From Spirochaetales bacterium (GTDB lineage Bacteria; Spirochaetota; Spirochaetia; SZUA-6), in NCBI GenBank assembly GCA_003233545.1, contig QILZ01000162.1, forward strand, positions 1 to 10,268: DNA of 10,268 nt. The letters are read 5' to 3'. The notes under the pieces are model-generated. The model ran no database searches. It was not told the DNA's origin and was given only the letters and a program-made list of their open reading frames with translations. The position numbers and the translations under genes were made by a program. Positions within the stretch are counted from its first letter, which is position 1; each line of letters opens with the position of its first letter. Below, piece by piece: positions 1 through 6,701 of the stretch.

Positions 1-866
1 GTAGTTAAAGGAGGAATAGTCATCTCGGCGTCCTGAGTATCATCATATCCGATTATCGATAAATCTTCCGGAACTTTAATGCCTTTTGTATAAGCAAAGG
101 ACAGTGCGCCTAATGCCATTTCATCACTCGCGGCAAAAACAGCGGTAATCTCAGGGACTTTATGAAACAACTCACCCATACACCTTATACCGCTTTTGTA
201 AGCAAAATTACCGGAAGCAATACGGTCTTCGGTTATTGTCAGGTTGTAATCAGCCAAGGCCTGTTTGTACCCCTCGATCCTTGGAAGACCGGAAATCATG
301 TCCTGAGCTGATCCTCCGATCATACCTATTTCCTTATGTCCTTTTTCTATAAGATATTTTGTTGCCTGATATGCTGCCTGTTTGTCATCGATTTTTATAT
401 ATGGAATCTGAAAACGATAGGAAACCGTTAAAACAAGAACAACAGGTATTTTCATCGCTAATAAGGCCTCTCCGTAAGCATCTTTCAGCCATTCACTCGC
501 TATTATAATTCCGTCCACCTGTTTTTCCGCCAGAACATTTAAATATTCTACCGTCCTTTTCCCGTCATTATCCGTATTACAGATTATCACACTGTAGCCC
601 AACCGATGCGCGGCATCCTCTATCCCTTTTAATAGTGCCGAAGCCAGTCTGCTCGATATATTAGGAAGCAATACACCCATCGTATAAGTATGTTTCTTTA
701 CCAGTCCCCTTGCAATTGCGTTTGGTTTATATCCTATCTCTCTGATTACATTCAATACCGTCTTCCGGGTTTCCTTTGTATACCCGGGCAGCTCGTTTAA
801 TATTCGTGAAACCGTAGCTATCGATACTCCGGCTTTTTTTGCAACATCACTAATTGTCGGTTTCAT
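1..866 (-). CDS. LacI-family transcriptional repressor, C-terminus cut by window edge
   Basis: A sugar-responsive DNA-binding repressor of the LacI/GalR family. The 288 visible residues start MKPTISDVAKKAGVSIATVSR, a textbook helix-turn-helix (about residues 5-24), followed by the hinge region (PNAIARGL, about 48-55) that inserts into the minor groove at the operator centre. The periplasmic-binding-protein-like effector domain follows, with YLIEKGHKEIGMIGG, FAASDEMALGAL and the late DLSIIGYDD motif. The family is usually 330-345 residues, so about 45-55 lie beyond position 1. The ATG at 866 sits directly before the helix-turn-helix. The ribosome site is poor: GGGAG lies some 20 bases upstream. 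The gene is 152 bp downstream of the glucosidase in the same direction, but it has its own promoter and a matching operator (888-903), so it is probably autoregulated and at least partly independent of the operon. Its sugar ligand cannot be read from the sequence. Confidence 0.95.
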   Translation of the reverse strand, partial: MKPTISDVAKKAGVSIATVSRILNELPGYTKETRKTVLNVIREIGYKPNAIARGLVKKHTYTMGVLLPNISSRLASALLKGIEDAAHRLGYSVIICNTDNDGKRTVEYLNVLAEKQVDGIIIASEWLKDAYGEALLAMKIPVVLVLTVSYRFQIPYIKIDDKQAAYQATKYLIEKGHKEIGMIGGSAQDMISGLPRIEGYKQALADYNLTITEDRIASGNFAYKSGIRCMGELFHKVPEITAVFAASDEMALGALSFAYTKGIKVPEDLSIIGYDDTQDAEMTIPPLT

Positions 867-887
867 CTGCTTAATATTTCAGCTCCC

Positions 888-903
888 ACGTAAACGCTTA
901 CGT
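888..903. promoter_or_regulatory. LacI-type operator, near-perfect palindrome
   Basis: The 16-bp site ACGTAAACGCTTACGT is palindromic except for one symmetric pair of positions and has the central CG typical of LacI/GalR operators. It lies 22 bp upstream of the start of the LacI gene at 866 and just downstream of a promoter-like sequence, a position that would block transcription. It differs from the GTATACGTATAC sites near 5541 and 6576, so it most likely belongs to the downstream repressor itself. Confidence 0.75.
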
Positions 904-916
904 TCATATTGTCGAG

Positions 917-943
917 ATTATCATTTCTCCTTTTTACTGTCAA
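917..943 (-). promoter_or_regulatory. Candidate sigma-70 promoter for the downstream LacI gene
   Basis: On the minus strand a perfect -35 TTGACA (943-938) is followed after 15 bp by GATAAT (922-917), a five-of-six match to the -10 consensus. The spacing is shorter than the optimum of 17; with 17 bp the hexamer would be the weaker TAATCT. The operator at 888-903 lies about 14 bp downstream, so transcription would start at or close to it. Confidence 0.55.
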
Positions 944-1018
944 GCCTTTTAATTAAAATATCCTTATAAGCTATGCCTTAGCGGTTCCGGCTTTCCAATG
1001 CCTTCATATTTATTCTTT

Positions 1019-2374
1019 TTAAGATTTTCTTGTCGTTTTGTTGCCTGTAAGAAAATCTTTCAGCCAGAGGGCACTCTTTTTGGGAATTCTTTTTTGATTT
1101 TTAAAATCCACACCTACAATCCCGAATCTTACTTCATATCCTTCTGCCCATTCGAAATTATCGAGAAGCGACCAGACAAAATAGCCTGTTACCGGTATTC
1201 CGCTTTGTACTGCCCTTTTTATTATCCCGATATGATCCTTGATATACTGAATTCTTTCACTATCATCCATCTCCATCTTCCGCCCCTCCGGGATTATTTC
1301 TCTAAGCGGATAACCGTTTTCCGTAATAATAATCGGGGCTTTCGTGTATTCATGGTTAATTTTATTAAGAAGGTCGTACAATCCTTCGGGGGAAACCGCC
1401 CAATCCAGAATATTATAACTCCTTGTTTTCCCGGAAAATCTGACAGGAGTAAACCCGAAAAAAGAAGAATCGGCTTTTACTGCTGACGGGCAGTAGTAAT
1501 TAATTCCCAGAAAATCCATCTTCCCGCCTATTATATTCATATCATTATCAGAAATAAGAAAAGGCTGAAACCTTTTAATAAAATTCATAATTATTTCCGG
1601 GTAATGCTTTTTATAGATGGGATCAAGGTAAAATGCAGAGTGTATCTCCCATGCCGTTTCAGCAGCTTTGATATCCTTCCGGTTTTTACTATCTGACGGA
1701 TAAACAATCAGAGGATTTAAGCTTATTCCGATTCTACCGTCCTTACATGAACCTGTAGAACGAAAAGCTTCAACTGAAAGTCCGTGCGCAAGAAGCTGGT
1801 GATGTGTTGTAGAAAGAACCTGTGAAAAATCATTTCTTATTCCGGGAGCATGATTCCCCTCCCAGTATCCGAGAAAAGAAACGCACCATGGCTCGTTAAG
1901 CGTTATCCAGTTCTTAACCCTGTCGCCGAATTTTCCGAACAACAGTCCGGCATAATCTCTGAACCTGAATGCGGTATCCCTGTTAGACCACCCACCTGCC
2001 GCGGCCAGCCAGACCGGTAAATCCCAGTGAAATAGAGTAAGATAAGGCGAAATGCTGCTTTTTAGAAGTTCATCGATCAGCCTGTCATAAAATGCGAGTC
2101 CTTTCCCGTTTGATTTTTGTACACCCTCAGGATATATCCTGCCCCATGAAACAGAAAATCTATAGGCATCGAACCCGATATCTTTTAAAAGTGTTACATC
2201 TTCCCTGTACCTGTTATAATGATCACATGCCACCAATCCCGTAGTTCCGTCCTTTATCTTTCCCGGGCTCATTGCAAACTCATGCCAGTTAGAAGAACAG
2301 GCACCGTCTTTAAAAGTATTTCCCTCTATCTGGTATGCACTTGTTGCCGCACCAAAAATAATACCGTCTTTCAA
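1019..2374 (-). CDS. Family 1 glycoside hydrolase, probable beta-glucosidase
   Basis: A retaining glycosidase of family GH1 that would release glucose from cellobiose or other beta-glucosides in the cytoplasm. At 451 residues it has the usual length and a complete active site: YQIEG (residues 14-18), FHWDLP (115-120), acid/base Glu161 in TLNEPW, nucleophile Glu352 in ITENGYP, and WSLLDNFEWAEGYEVRFG (401-418). The NFEW form with Glu408 marks a hydrolase for unphosphorylated glycosides; 6-phospho-beta-glucosidases carry a phosphate-binding motif there instead. This fits an ABC transporter rather than a PTS. There is no signal peptide. The start is TTG at 2374, overlapping the preceding permease stop as TTGA, with AAAGGA about 8 bases upstream, so translation is probably coupled. 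Exact substrate (gluco-, galacto- or fucosides) cannot be settled from motifs alone. Confidence 0.95.
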   Translation of the reverse strand: MKDGIIFGAATSAYQIEGNTFKDGACSSNWHEFAMSPGKIKDGTTGLVACDHYNRYREDVTLLKDIGFDAYRFSVSWGRIYPEGVQKSNGKGLAFYDRLIDELLKSSISPYLTLFHWDLPVWLAAAGGWSNRDTAFRFRDYAGLLFGKFGDRVKNWITLNEPWCVSFLGYWEGNHAPGIRNDFSQVLSTTHHQLLAHGLSVEAFRSTGSCKDGRIGISLNPLIVYPSDSKNRKDIKAAETAWEIHSAFYLDPIYKKHYPEIIMNFIKRFQPFLISDNDMNIIGGKMDFLGINYYCPSAVKADSSFFGFTPVRFSGKTRSYNILDWAVSPEGLYDLLNKINHEYTKAPIIITENGYPLREIIPEGRKMEMDDSERIQYIKDHIGIIKRAVQSGIPVTGYFVWSLLDNFEWAEGYEVRFGIVGVDFKNQKRIPKKSALWLKDFLTGNKTTRKS

Positions 2375-3261
2375 TGCTGTATCCTTTCTATAATTTTTTT
2401 AAAAGTTACCGTAGCTGAGATAATTATAAGAAAAAGAACCCAGGAAACCGCACTGCCAAGACCAAATTTCCCCCACCTGAAACCCACTGTATATAGGTAG
2501 ATTAAGGTTGTTAATCCCGCATTATCCACTCCGCCCGGATTTCCCCCCACGCCTCCTGTCAGTATCAAGGCTTCATCGAAAAGCTGCATACCGAAAATTA
2601 TGCTTAATGATACTGCAAAGAAAATAACGGGAAGCAGAAGAGGCAGTAAAATGAAAAAAAAGATCGCATACCTGCCTGCACCTTCGACCCTGGCCGATTC
2701 TATAAGTTCTCCCGGTATGGACTGAAGTCCTGCAAGGTACAGTATTGTATTCCAGCCTATCCATCTCCAGTTTAATAAAATGGCAATTGCCGGTTTTACC
2801 GTCGAGGGTTCGCTGAACCATTTAATTCCCGGCAGTCCGGCAAGTTCCATTAAATAATTAAATAATCCGAAATTCCTGTCAAAAAGATAACCGAACAGAA
2901 ATGCTATGGAAACGGTGCTTGTTATATAGGGAAGAAAATATGCCGTTCTGAAAAACTCCCGGCCCTTTAAAACTTTCGAATCGAGCATTACCGCAAGAGG
3001 GAGAGCAATAATATGCTGAAGAAGGGAACCGATCAAAAGAAGAAAAAATGTATTTGTAAGCGATTTCCAGAAAAAATCATCCCTTGTAACGAGATAAATG
3101 AAGTTCTTAAGCCCTACAAATTCTATTTTACTCATCCCGTTCCACCTGGTAAAAGAGAGAAAGAGAGAGAACAAATCCGGAAATGCACCGAATATAAAGA
3201 ACAGAATAAAGAACGGGCTTATAAACAGATAAGGTGCTATTTTCTGCTGATTCATCTTCAC
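2371..3261 (-). CDS. Sugar ABC transporter permease, MalF/UgpA type
   Basis: One of two inner-membrane subunits of a carbohydrate ABC importer (CUT1 class). The 296-residue protein has about six hydrophobic membrane segments, beginning with residues 9-30, and a cytoplasmic EAA loop at about 187-211 (IESARVEGAG followed by LLPLLLPV) that docks on the ATPase. The region REFFRTAYFLPYITSTVSIAF (101-121) is typical of MalF-like permeases. The GTG start at 3261 overlaps the upstream permease stop by four bases (GTGA) and has GGAG seven bases before it. An in-frame ATG at 3255 is an alternative. The gene sits between the MalG-like permease and the glucosidase, and no ATPase gene accompanies the pair. 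Confidence 0.95.
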   Translation of the reverse strand: MKMNQQKIAPYLFISPFFILFFIFGAFPDLFSLFLSFTRWNGMSKIEFVGLKNFIYLVTRDDFFWKSLTNTFFLLLIGSLLQHIIALPLAVMLDSKVLKGREFFRTAYFLPYITSTVSIAFLFGYLFDRNFGLFNYLMELAGLPGIKWFSEPSTVKPAIAILLNWRWIGWNTILYLAGLQSIPGELIESARVEGAGRYAIFFFILLPLLLPVIFFAVSLSIIFGMQLFDEALILTGGVGGNPGGVDNAGLTTLIYLYTVGFRWGKFGLGSAVSWVLFLIIISATVTFKKIIERIQH

Positions 3262-4121
3262 CTTGCAACTCCTTTTAAACTTCCCGCAAGCAGATTGGAG
3301 ATAATCTGTTTTGAGAAAAAAAGAAAGATTACCAAAAGAGGAACCAGGGAAAGAGCTGTTCCCATCATTATAGCGCCGAAATCAATATTGTGTATGCCGA
3401 GAAGACTGGAAAGAGCAACAGGAATCGTGTATGCCCTTTTATCCCTGAGAATAACAAGAGCACCGAAAAAGTTATTCCATGAACCTATAAACGTACTTAT
3501 CCCGAGGACCGCAATAGCGGGTTTTGCAAGAGGAAAAACAACTTTTACAAGTATCTTGAATTCTCCTATTCCGTCGATTCTTGCCGCATCGAGCAGATCG
3601 AGAGGAACCGAACCGGCAAGGTACTGCCTCATTAAAAATATCCCGAAAGCATTAGCCATAGTCGGAATAAAAAGGGGAAACCATGTATTAAGCCAGTTAA
3701 ACCAGACCATCATTTTAAAAAAGGGTATTATTCCGAGAAGCTGGGGGATTGCAAGTGTTACCAGGATAAAATTAAATAAAAAGTTTTCCCCTTTGAATTT
3801 GTACTTGGCAAAGGCAAAACCTGCCATTGTACAGAAAATAACAGTCGTAAAAGTGGCCAGCACTGCAATACCGGTACTATTCAGCATATTTCTCCAGAAA
3901 GGCAGGTTCTTTAAAAGAGAATTATAGTTATCGACTATGCCATGCCCGAACCAGAAAGGCGGCGGAACCTTAAACATATTCCCGCGTTCCCTCGTTGCCA
4001 GGACAAAAACATAATAGAAGGGATATATAAAAATAAGGCTTACCCCGAAAAGAACCAGGTATTTAAGAGTTCCTGATACTTTCCATAGTAATGTATGGCC
4101 TGCAGATCGTTTTTTAACCAT
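3258..4121 (-). CDS. Sugar ABC transporter permease, MalG/UgpE type
   Basis: The second inner-membrane subunit of the carbohydrate importer. At 287 residues it has the family length, an N-terminal membrane helix at about 20-42, the NSTGIAVLATFTTVIFCTMA segment (81-100) usual in MalG-like proteins, and the EAA loop at about 178-201 (DAARIDGIGEF followed by FPLAKPAI). Start ATG at 4121 is preceded by GGGAG at a normal distance. It is separated from the binding-protein gene by 69 bp containing a stem-loop, and it overlaps the next permease by four bases, so the two membrane subunits are probably translated in a coupled fashion. Confidence 0.95.
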   Translation of the reverse strand: MVKKRSAGHTLLWKVSGTLKYLVLFGVSLIFIYPFYYVFVLATRERGNMFKVPPPFWFGHGIVDNYNSLLKNLPFWRNMLNSTGIAVLATFTTVIFCTMAGFAFAKYKFKGENFLFNFILVTLAIPQLLGIIPFFKMMVWFNWLNTWFPLFIPTMANAFGIFLMRQYLAGSVPLDLLDAARIDGIGEFKILVKVVFPLAKPAIAVLGISTFIGSWNNFFGALVILRDKRAYTIPVALSSLLGIHNIDFGAIMMGTALSLVPLLVIFLFFSKQIISNLLAGSLKGVAR

Positions 4122-4143
4122 ATATAGACTCCCGAATTAATAT

Positions 4144-4164
4144 GGGGCTTATAATTTAAGCCCC
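4144..4164. repeat. Intercistronic stem-loop between binding protein and permeases
   Basis: GGGGCTTA (4144-4151) and TAAGCCCC (4157-4164) form a perfect 8-bp stem with a five-base loop, in the only sizeable gap inside the transporter operon. In the minus-strand transcript the stem is not followed by a U-run, so it is not a normal intrinsic terminator. By analogy with malE-malF it may protect the upstream binding-protein mRNA from 3' decay and so raise its level over the permeases. That role is inferred. Confidence 0.65.
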
Positions 4165-4190
4165 ATTTTATGATTTGTATAACACAGGGA

Positions 4191-5480
4191 TTATTGAATT
4201 CTATTTTCTATCTGTTTTTTTGCCTTATCATAAGCTGCTTCGACCGAAGACTTACCTATAATAACATTTGTTACCGCAGTAATCCAGATGTCCCTTGCTA
4301 TTACATCATATTTGCTGACACTGCTTTCCGGAATCTTAAGCGCAATTTCAGCAAACAATTTTCTTGCCTTCTGGTTTCCGAAATATGCTACGGGTTCGTC
4401 CATTACCGGATCATTAAATATGGTAGTTAAACTCGGAAAGGCATCGATCTTTTTAAATGTTATAAGCTGAGCGGCAGGATTGGTTGTTAAATATTTAATC
4501 AGTTCCCATGCAGGCAGTTTTTTATCGAGGGAAATCTGTTCGGGAATTGACAGATAAGTTCCTCCTATGGAAGCAAGAGCCTTTCCGGGCGGATAAGCAA
4601 CACGCCAGTCACCCTTTTCCTTCGGGGCTACCCAGGTTCTTAAAGCACCTCCCCACCAGGCTCCGGAAAAATGTGTTGCAACCAGTCCCGTTTTAAAAGA
4701 TGCCAGCCATGATTGGGACCAGGCGTCTAAATCTGCATCGATACCCGCTTTCCTGATCTTTTTTACCAGATTAAGAACATTGATAAAACGTTCTTTTGGT
4801 TCCAGTACATTTCCGCCGCTGCTAAACCAGCCTCCCTTGCCTCCGTTTAAAGGTATCTCCCAGACACTTTCCGGACTTGTCAGGGCATACTGATCTATCT
4901 TACCATCACCATTTTTATCGACAGTCAATTTCCTGCCGGCCTTAATGTATTCATCCCAGGATTTTACATCGGACAGATCGACACCGGCTTTGTCCGTAAG
5001 ACTTTTACGGTAAAACATAACCGCAGGTGCAATATCAACGGGAACAGCAATTATTTTTCCGTCTTTAGTGGTTGCATTTGATACTGCGTACTTAACTATG
5101 TTCTTTACCGCGTCTTTAGCGTTAAACGGAGATCCGGAAAGATCTGTTAAGCCGCCGTTTGCAACGAATTTCGCAATATATCCTATCTCTATAGCCTCGA
5201 CTTCAAAAGCACCTTTTCCCGCTGCGATGGCAGTCGTTAACCTGTCATGATGAGCTGCGAAATCATTCGTTACAAATTTCACTTTCATATTGGGATATTT
5301 CGACTTGAAATCTTTTGATTCGACTACAGCCTTATAAGCGGTTTCCAGATCACCATACCCGCCGAGAGTGATAGTTACAGGTGAATCCGGATTATATTTT
5401 TTCACCTCCTGTTTTCCGCCGGCAAATAAGCTCGTACTGAGCAGCATAAATGACAGCAGTAGCCCGATTACACTTTTCAT
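4191..5480 (-). CDS. Sugar ABC transporter substrate-binding protein
   Basis: The extracytoplasmic receptor (CUT1, family 1 solute-binding protein) that would capture the sugar and deliver it to the permeases. From the chosen start it has 429 residues. A signal peptide covers residues 1-20, ending SLFA before GGKQEV; there is no lipobox cysteine, so it is probably processed by signal peptidase I. A short stretch DKNGDGKID (188-196) resembles a calcium-binding loop and is common in this family. The C-terminal half carries WELIKYLTTNPAAQ and DAFPSL, typical of oligosaccharide receptors. The frame is open to 5549, but that longer start begins inside the operator palindrome; ATG at 5480 has GGAGG just upstream and begins a proper signal peptide. 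First gene of the transport operon; the ligand is inferred to be a beta-glucoside from the adjacent hydrolase. Confidence 0.95.
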   Translation of the reverse strand: MKSVIGLLLSFMLLSTSLFAGGKQEVKKYNPDSPVTITLGGYGDLETAYKAVVESKDFKSKYPNMKVKFVTNDFAAHHDRLTTAIAAGKGAFEVEAIEIGYIAKFVANGGLTDLSGSPFNAKDAVKNIVKYAVSNATTKDGKIIAVPVDIAPAVMFYRKSLTDKAGVDLSDVKSWDEYIKAGRKLTVDKNGDGKIDQYALTSPESVWEIPLNGGKGGWFSSGGNVLEPKERFINVLNLVKKIRKAGIDADLDAWSQSWLASFKTGLVATHFSGAWWGGALRTWVAPKEKGDWRVAYPPGKALASIGGTYLSIPEQISLDKKLPAWELIKYLTTNPAAQLITFKKIDAFPSLTTIFNDPVMDEPVAYFGNQKARKLFAEIALKIPESSVSKYDVIARDIWITAVTNVIIGKSSVEAAYDKAKKQIENRIQ

Positions 5481-5484
5481 ATGG

Positions 5485-5490
5485 TCCTCC
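5485..5490 (-). promoter_or_regulatory. Ribosome binding site that fixes the binding-protein start
   Basis: The minus strand reads AAGGAGGACCATATG here, a strong Shine-Dalgarno sequence directly ahead of ATG 5480. It decides against the upstream in-frame ATG at 5549. Confidence 0.9.
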
Positions 5491-5503
5491 TTAATATTGT
5501 TTT

Positions 5504-5522
5504 TATCCGATAACATCGGATA
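5504..5522. promoter_or_regulatory. Short perfect hairpin in the leader of the binding-protein gene
   Basis: TATCCGAT (5504-5511) and ATCGGATA (5515-5522) form a perfect 8-bp stem with a three-base loop. It lies between the 32-bp operator palindrome and the Shine-Dalgarno sequence. On the minus strand it is followed by AAAAAC, not a T-run, so it is unlikely to terminate the operon transcript. It may shape the mRNA 5' end or be a secondary protein-binding site; neither is shown. Confidence 0.5.
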
Positions 5523-5525
5523 CAG

Positions 5526-5557
5526 CGAAGAATATGTATACGTATACATATTCTTCG
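5526..5557. promoter_or_regulatory. Operator for the upstream LacI repressor, perfect 32-bp palindrome
   Basis: The 32 bp are perfectly self-complementary; one half reads CGAAGAATATGTATAC and the centre is CG. The core TGTATACGTATACA matches the second site at 6571-6582 upstream of the repressor gene itself. It begins immediately after the repressor stop codon (5560-5558) and lies 45 bp upstream of the binding-protein start. A weak promoter match, TTAACG then 15 bp then TATACA, would place the -10 element in the palindrome, so bound repressor would exclude polymerase. Confidence 0.8.
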
Positions 5558-6562
5558 TTAAAAAATAGCTGATACTGATTCTCTCAATATAAACTCAGCC
5601 TTTAACACCACCCTTCTCTCCTCTATTTTTTTCCCTTCAATCTGAGATATCAACATTCGCGCTGCAAGAGTTCCCAGGGTCTGTACCGGCTGACGGAAAG
5701 TGGCTAACCTCGGGTTTGTATATGCGGAGAAATCGGCGTTGTCGAAACCAATTATAGAAAAATCTAAAGGTGTTTTAAGTCCGTTCTTTTCTGCAGCTCT
5801 TACAAAACCTATTGCAGAAGGATCATTCGAGGCAAAAACAGCAGTAAAACGGGGCAGATCAGAAAAAGAATCGACTACGGCATTGTACGTGTGTTCCGCA
5901 TTAAACTCTCCAATAACCTGTCTGTCATCTTCGAGTGTAATACCTGCATTTTTTAATTCCTCGTAAAAACCTTTAAATCTTTCATGAGCCGAAAAAACAT
6001 CTTTTACTCCCCAGATAAACAGGAAATCTTTATGCCCCCGTTTAAGCAGCACACGCGCTGCCGTCCTGCCTGCTTCATAATTATCCGTTGTTATCTGATA
6101 CATCGAATCATCATTGTATAAACGGTCCAGAACAACAAATTTATCTCCCATTTTTTTCAGATAATCGATAATATTGTCATCTTCCCCTGTCAGAAGAGGG
6201 AAGATTATGACCCCGTCCACCTGTTTATTCTTTACAAGCTGGATAGTCTTAAGTCTTGACTGCTCCGATTCCCTTGTAATGGCGATATTTATAAAATAAC
6301 CCCATTCGAACAATGTTTCCTCTATATAATCCAGAACATCCCAGTAAAAAGGACCCTTCGCAGCGGAAATTATCCCCACTCGATGAAACCTTCCTGTTTT
6401 TAAACTTTTAGCGGTAAAATTCGGACGGTAGCCTAATTTGCTTATAGCAGCCTTTATACGGTTTGCCGTTTTTAATCCTATCGACGAAGGATTATTTATA
6501 TACCTGGAAACGGAAGCACTGGAAACTCCGGCCTCTCTTGCAACATCATGCTGATTAATCAT
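5558..6562 (-). CDS. LacI-family repressor of the beta-glucoside transport operon
   Basis: A full-length (334-residue) LacI/GalR regulator. The helix-turn-helix covers about residues 4-24 (HDVAREAGVSSASVSRYINN), the hinge is NFTAKSLKTGR (48-58), and the effector domain follows with VDGVIIFP, TDNYEAGRTAARVLLKRGHKD and FSIIGFDNADFSAYTNP. It lies first in the locus, 77 bp before the binding-protein gene. Matching operators occur upstream of itself and of that gene, so it very probably represses both until the imported sugar or a product binds. The ATG at 6562 has no Shine-Dalgarno sequence. A strong promoter ends only seven bases before it, suggesting a leaderless transcript. The assignment as local repressor rests on operator positions and gene order. 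Confidence 0.95.
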   Translation of the reverse strand: MINQHDVAREAGVSSASVSRYINNPSSIGLKTANRIKAAISKLGYRPNFTAKSLKTGRFHRVGIISAAKGPFYWDVLDYIEETLFEWGYFINIAITRESEQSRLKTIQLVKNKQVDGVIIFPLLTGEDDNIIDYLKKMGDKFVVLDRLYNDDSMYQITTDNYEAGRTAARVLLKRGHKDFLFIWGVKDVFSAHERFKGFYEELKNAGITLEDDRQVIGEFNAEHTYNAVVDSFSDLPRFTAVFASNDPSAIGFVRAAEKNGLKTPLDFSIIGFDNADFSAYTNPRLATFRQPVQTLGTLAARMLISQIEGKKIEERRVVLKAEFILRESVSAIF

Positions 6563-6569
6563 ATTGAAA

Positions 6570-6597
6570 AGTATACGTATACATTATGTTATGTCAA
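6570..6597 (-). promoter_or_regulatory. Promoter of the LacI repressor gene, likely leaderless
   Basis: On the minus strand a perfect -35 TTGACA (6597-6592), 16 bp of spacer and -10 TATACT (6575-6570, five of six) form a good sigma-70 promoter. The -10 ends seven bases before the ATG at 6562, so the expected transcription start falls on or within a base or two of the A of ATG. The absence of any ribosome site agrees with this. Confidence 0.7.
6571..6582. promoter_or_regulatory. Autoregulatory operator of the LacI repressor
   Basis: GTATACGTATAC is a perfect 12-bp palindrome with central CG, identical to the core of the 5526-5557 palindrome. It covers most of the -10 element and part of the spacer of the repressor's own promoter, a standard autorepression layout. 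Confidence 0.8.
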
Positions 6598-6621
6598 GGT
6601 TAATTTTAAAAAATATTTAAA

Positions 6622-6654
6622 ATTCAAGAATAGCCTGGAAAACAGTACTTGAAT
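6622..6654. repeat. Spaced inverted repeat over the Crp/Fnr gene promoter
   Basis: ATTCAAG (6622-6628) and CTTGAAT (6648-6654) are perfect inverted copies 19 bases apart, and the right arm contains the -35 element of the plus-strand promoter. This could be a dimeric regulator site for the adjacent Crp/Fnr gene. The arms are short and A+T-rich, so chance is a real possibility. Confidence 0.3.
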
Positions 6655-6677
6655 GTAAATCGATACTGCAATAGAAT
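6649..6677 (+). promoter_or_regulatory. Promoter of the Crp/Fnr-type regulator gene
   Basis: TTGAAT (6649-6654), exactly 17 bp, then TAGAAT (6672-6677) is a good sigma-70 match. It would start transcription near 6684, shortly before the ATG at 6702, and diverges from the LacI promoter. Confidence 0.6.
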
Positions 6678-6701
6678 CGGCAAAGAAACACGGATAAACA
6701 A

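Noticed and set aside
998..1486. A 162-codon open frame on the plus strand opposite the glucosidase 3' end
   Set aside because: It overlaps the conserved GH1 coding region, including the nucleophile Glu352 segment, and resembles no known protein.
3013..3927. A 304-codon open frame on the plus strand opposite the two permease genes
   Set aside because: Low-complexity, Lys/Arg-rich product with no domain; it is the antisense shadow of two well-supported permeases.
4889..4930. The DKNGDGKID stretch of the binding protein as an EF-hand signalling domain
   Set aside because: Only a single loop is present, without flanking EF-hand helices, and such loops recur in sugar-binding proteins of this class.
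5481..5549. An upstream in-frame start that would extend the binding protein by 23 residues (MYTYTYSSLYP...)
   Set aside because: It begins inside the operator palindrome, has no ribosome site and would bury the signal peptide; ATG 5480 has a strong GGAGG.
5526..5557. The 32-bp palindrome as an intrinsic terminator of the repressor gene
   Set aside because: The stem is A+T-rich and no T-run follows it on the minus strand; the shared core with 6571-6582 favours an operator, though a 3' RNA role is left open.
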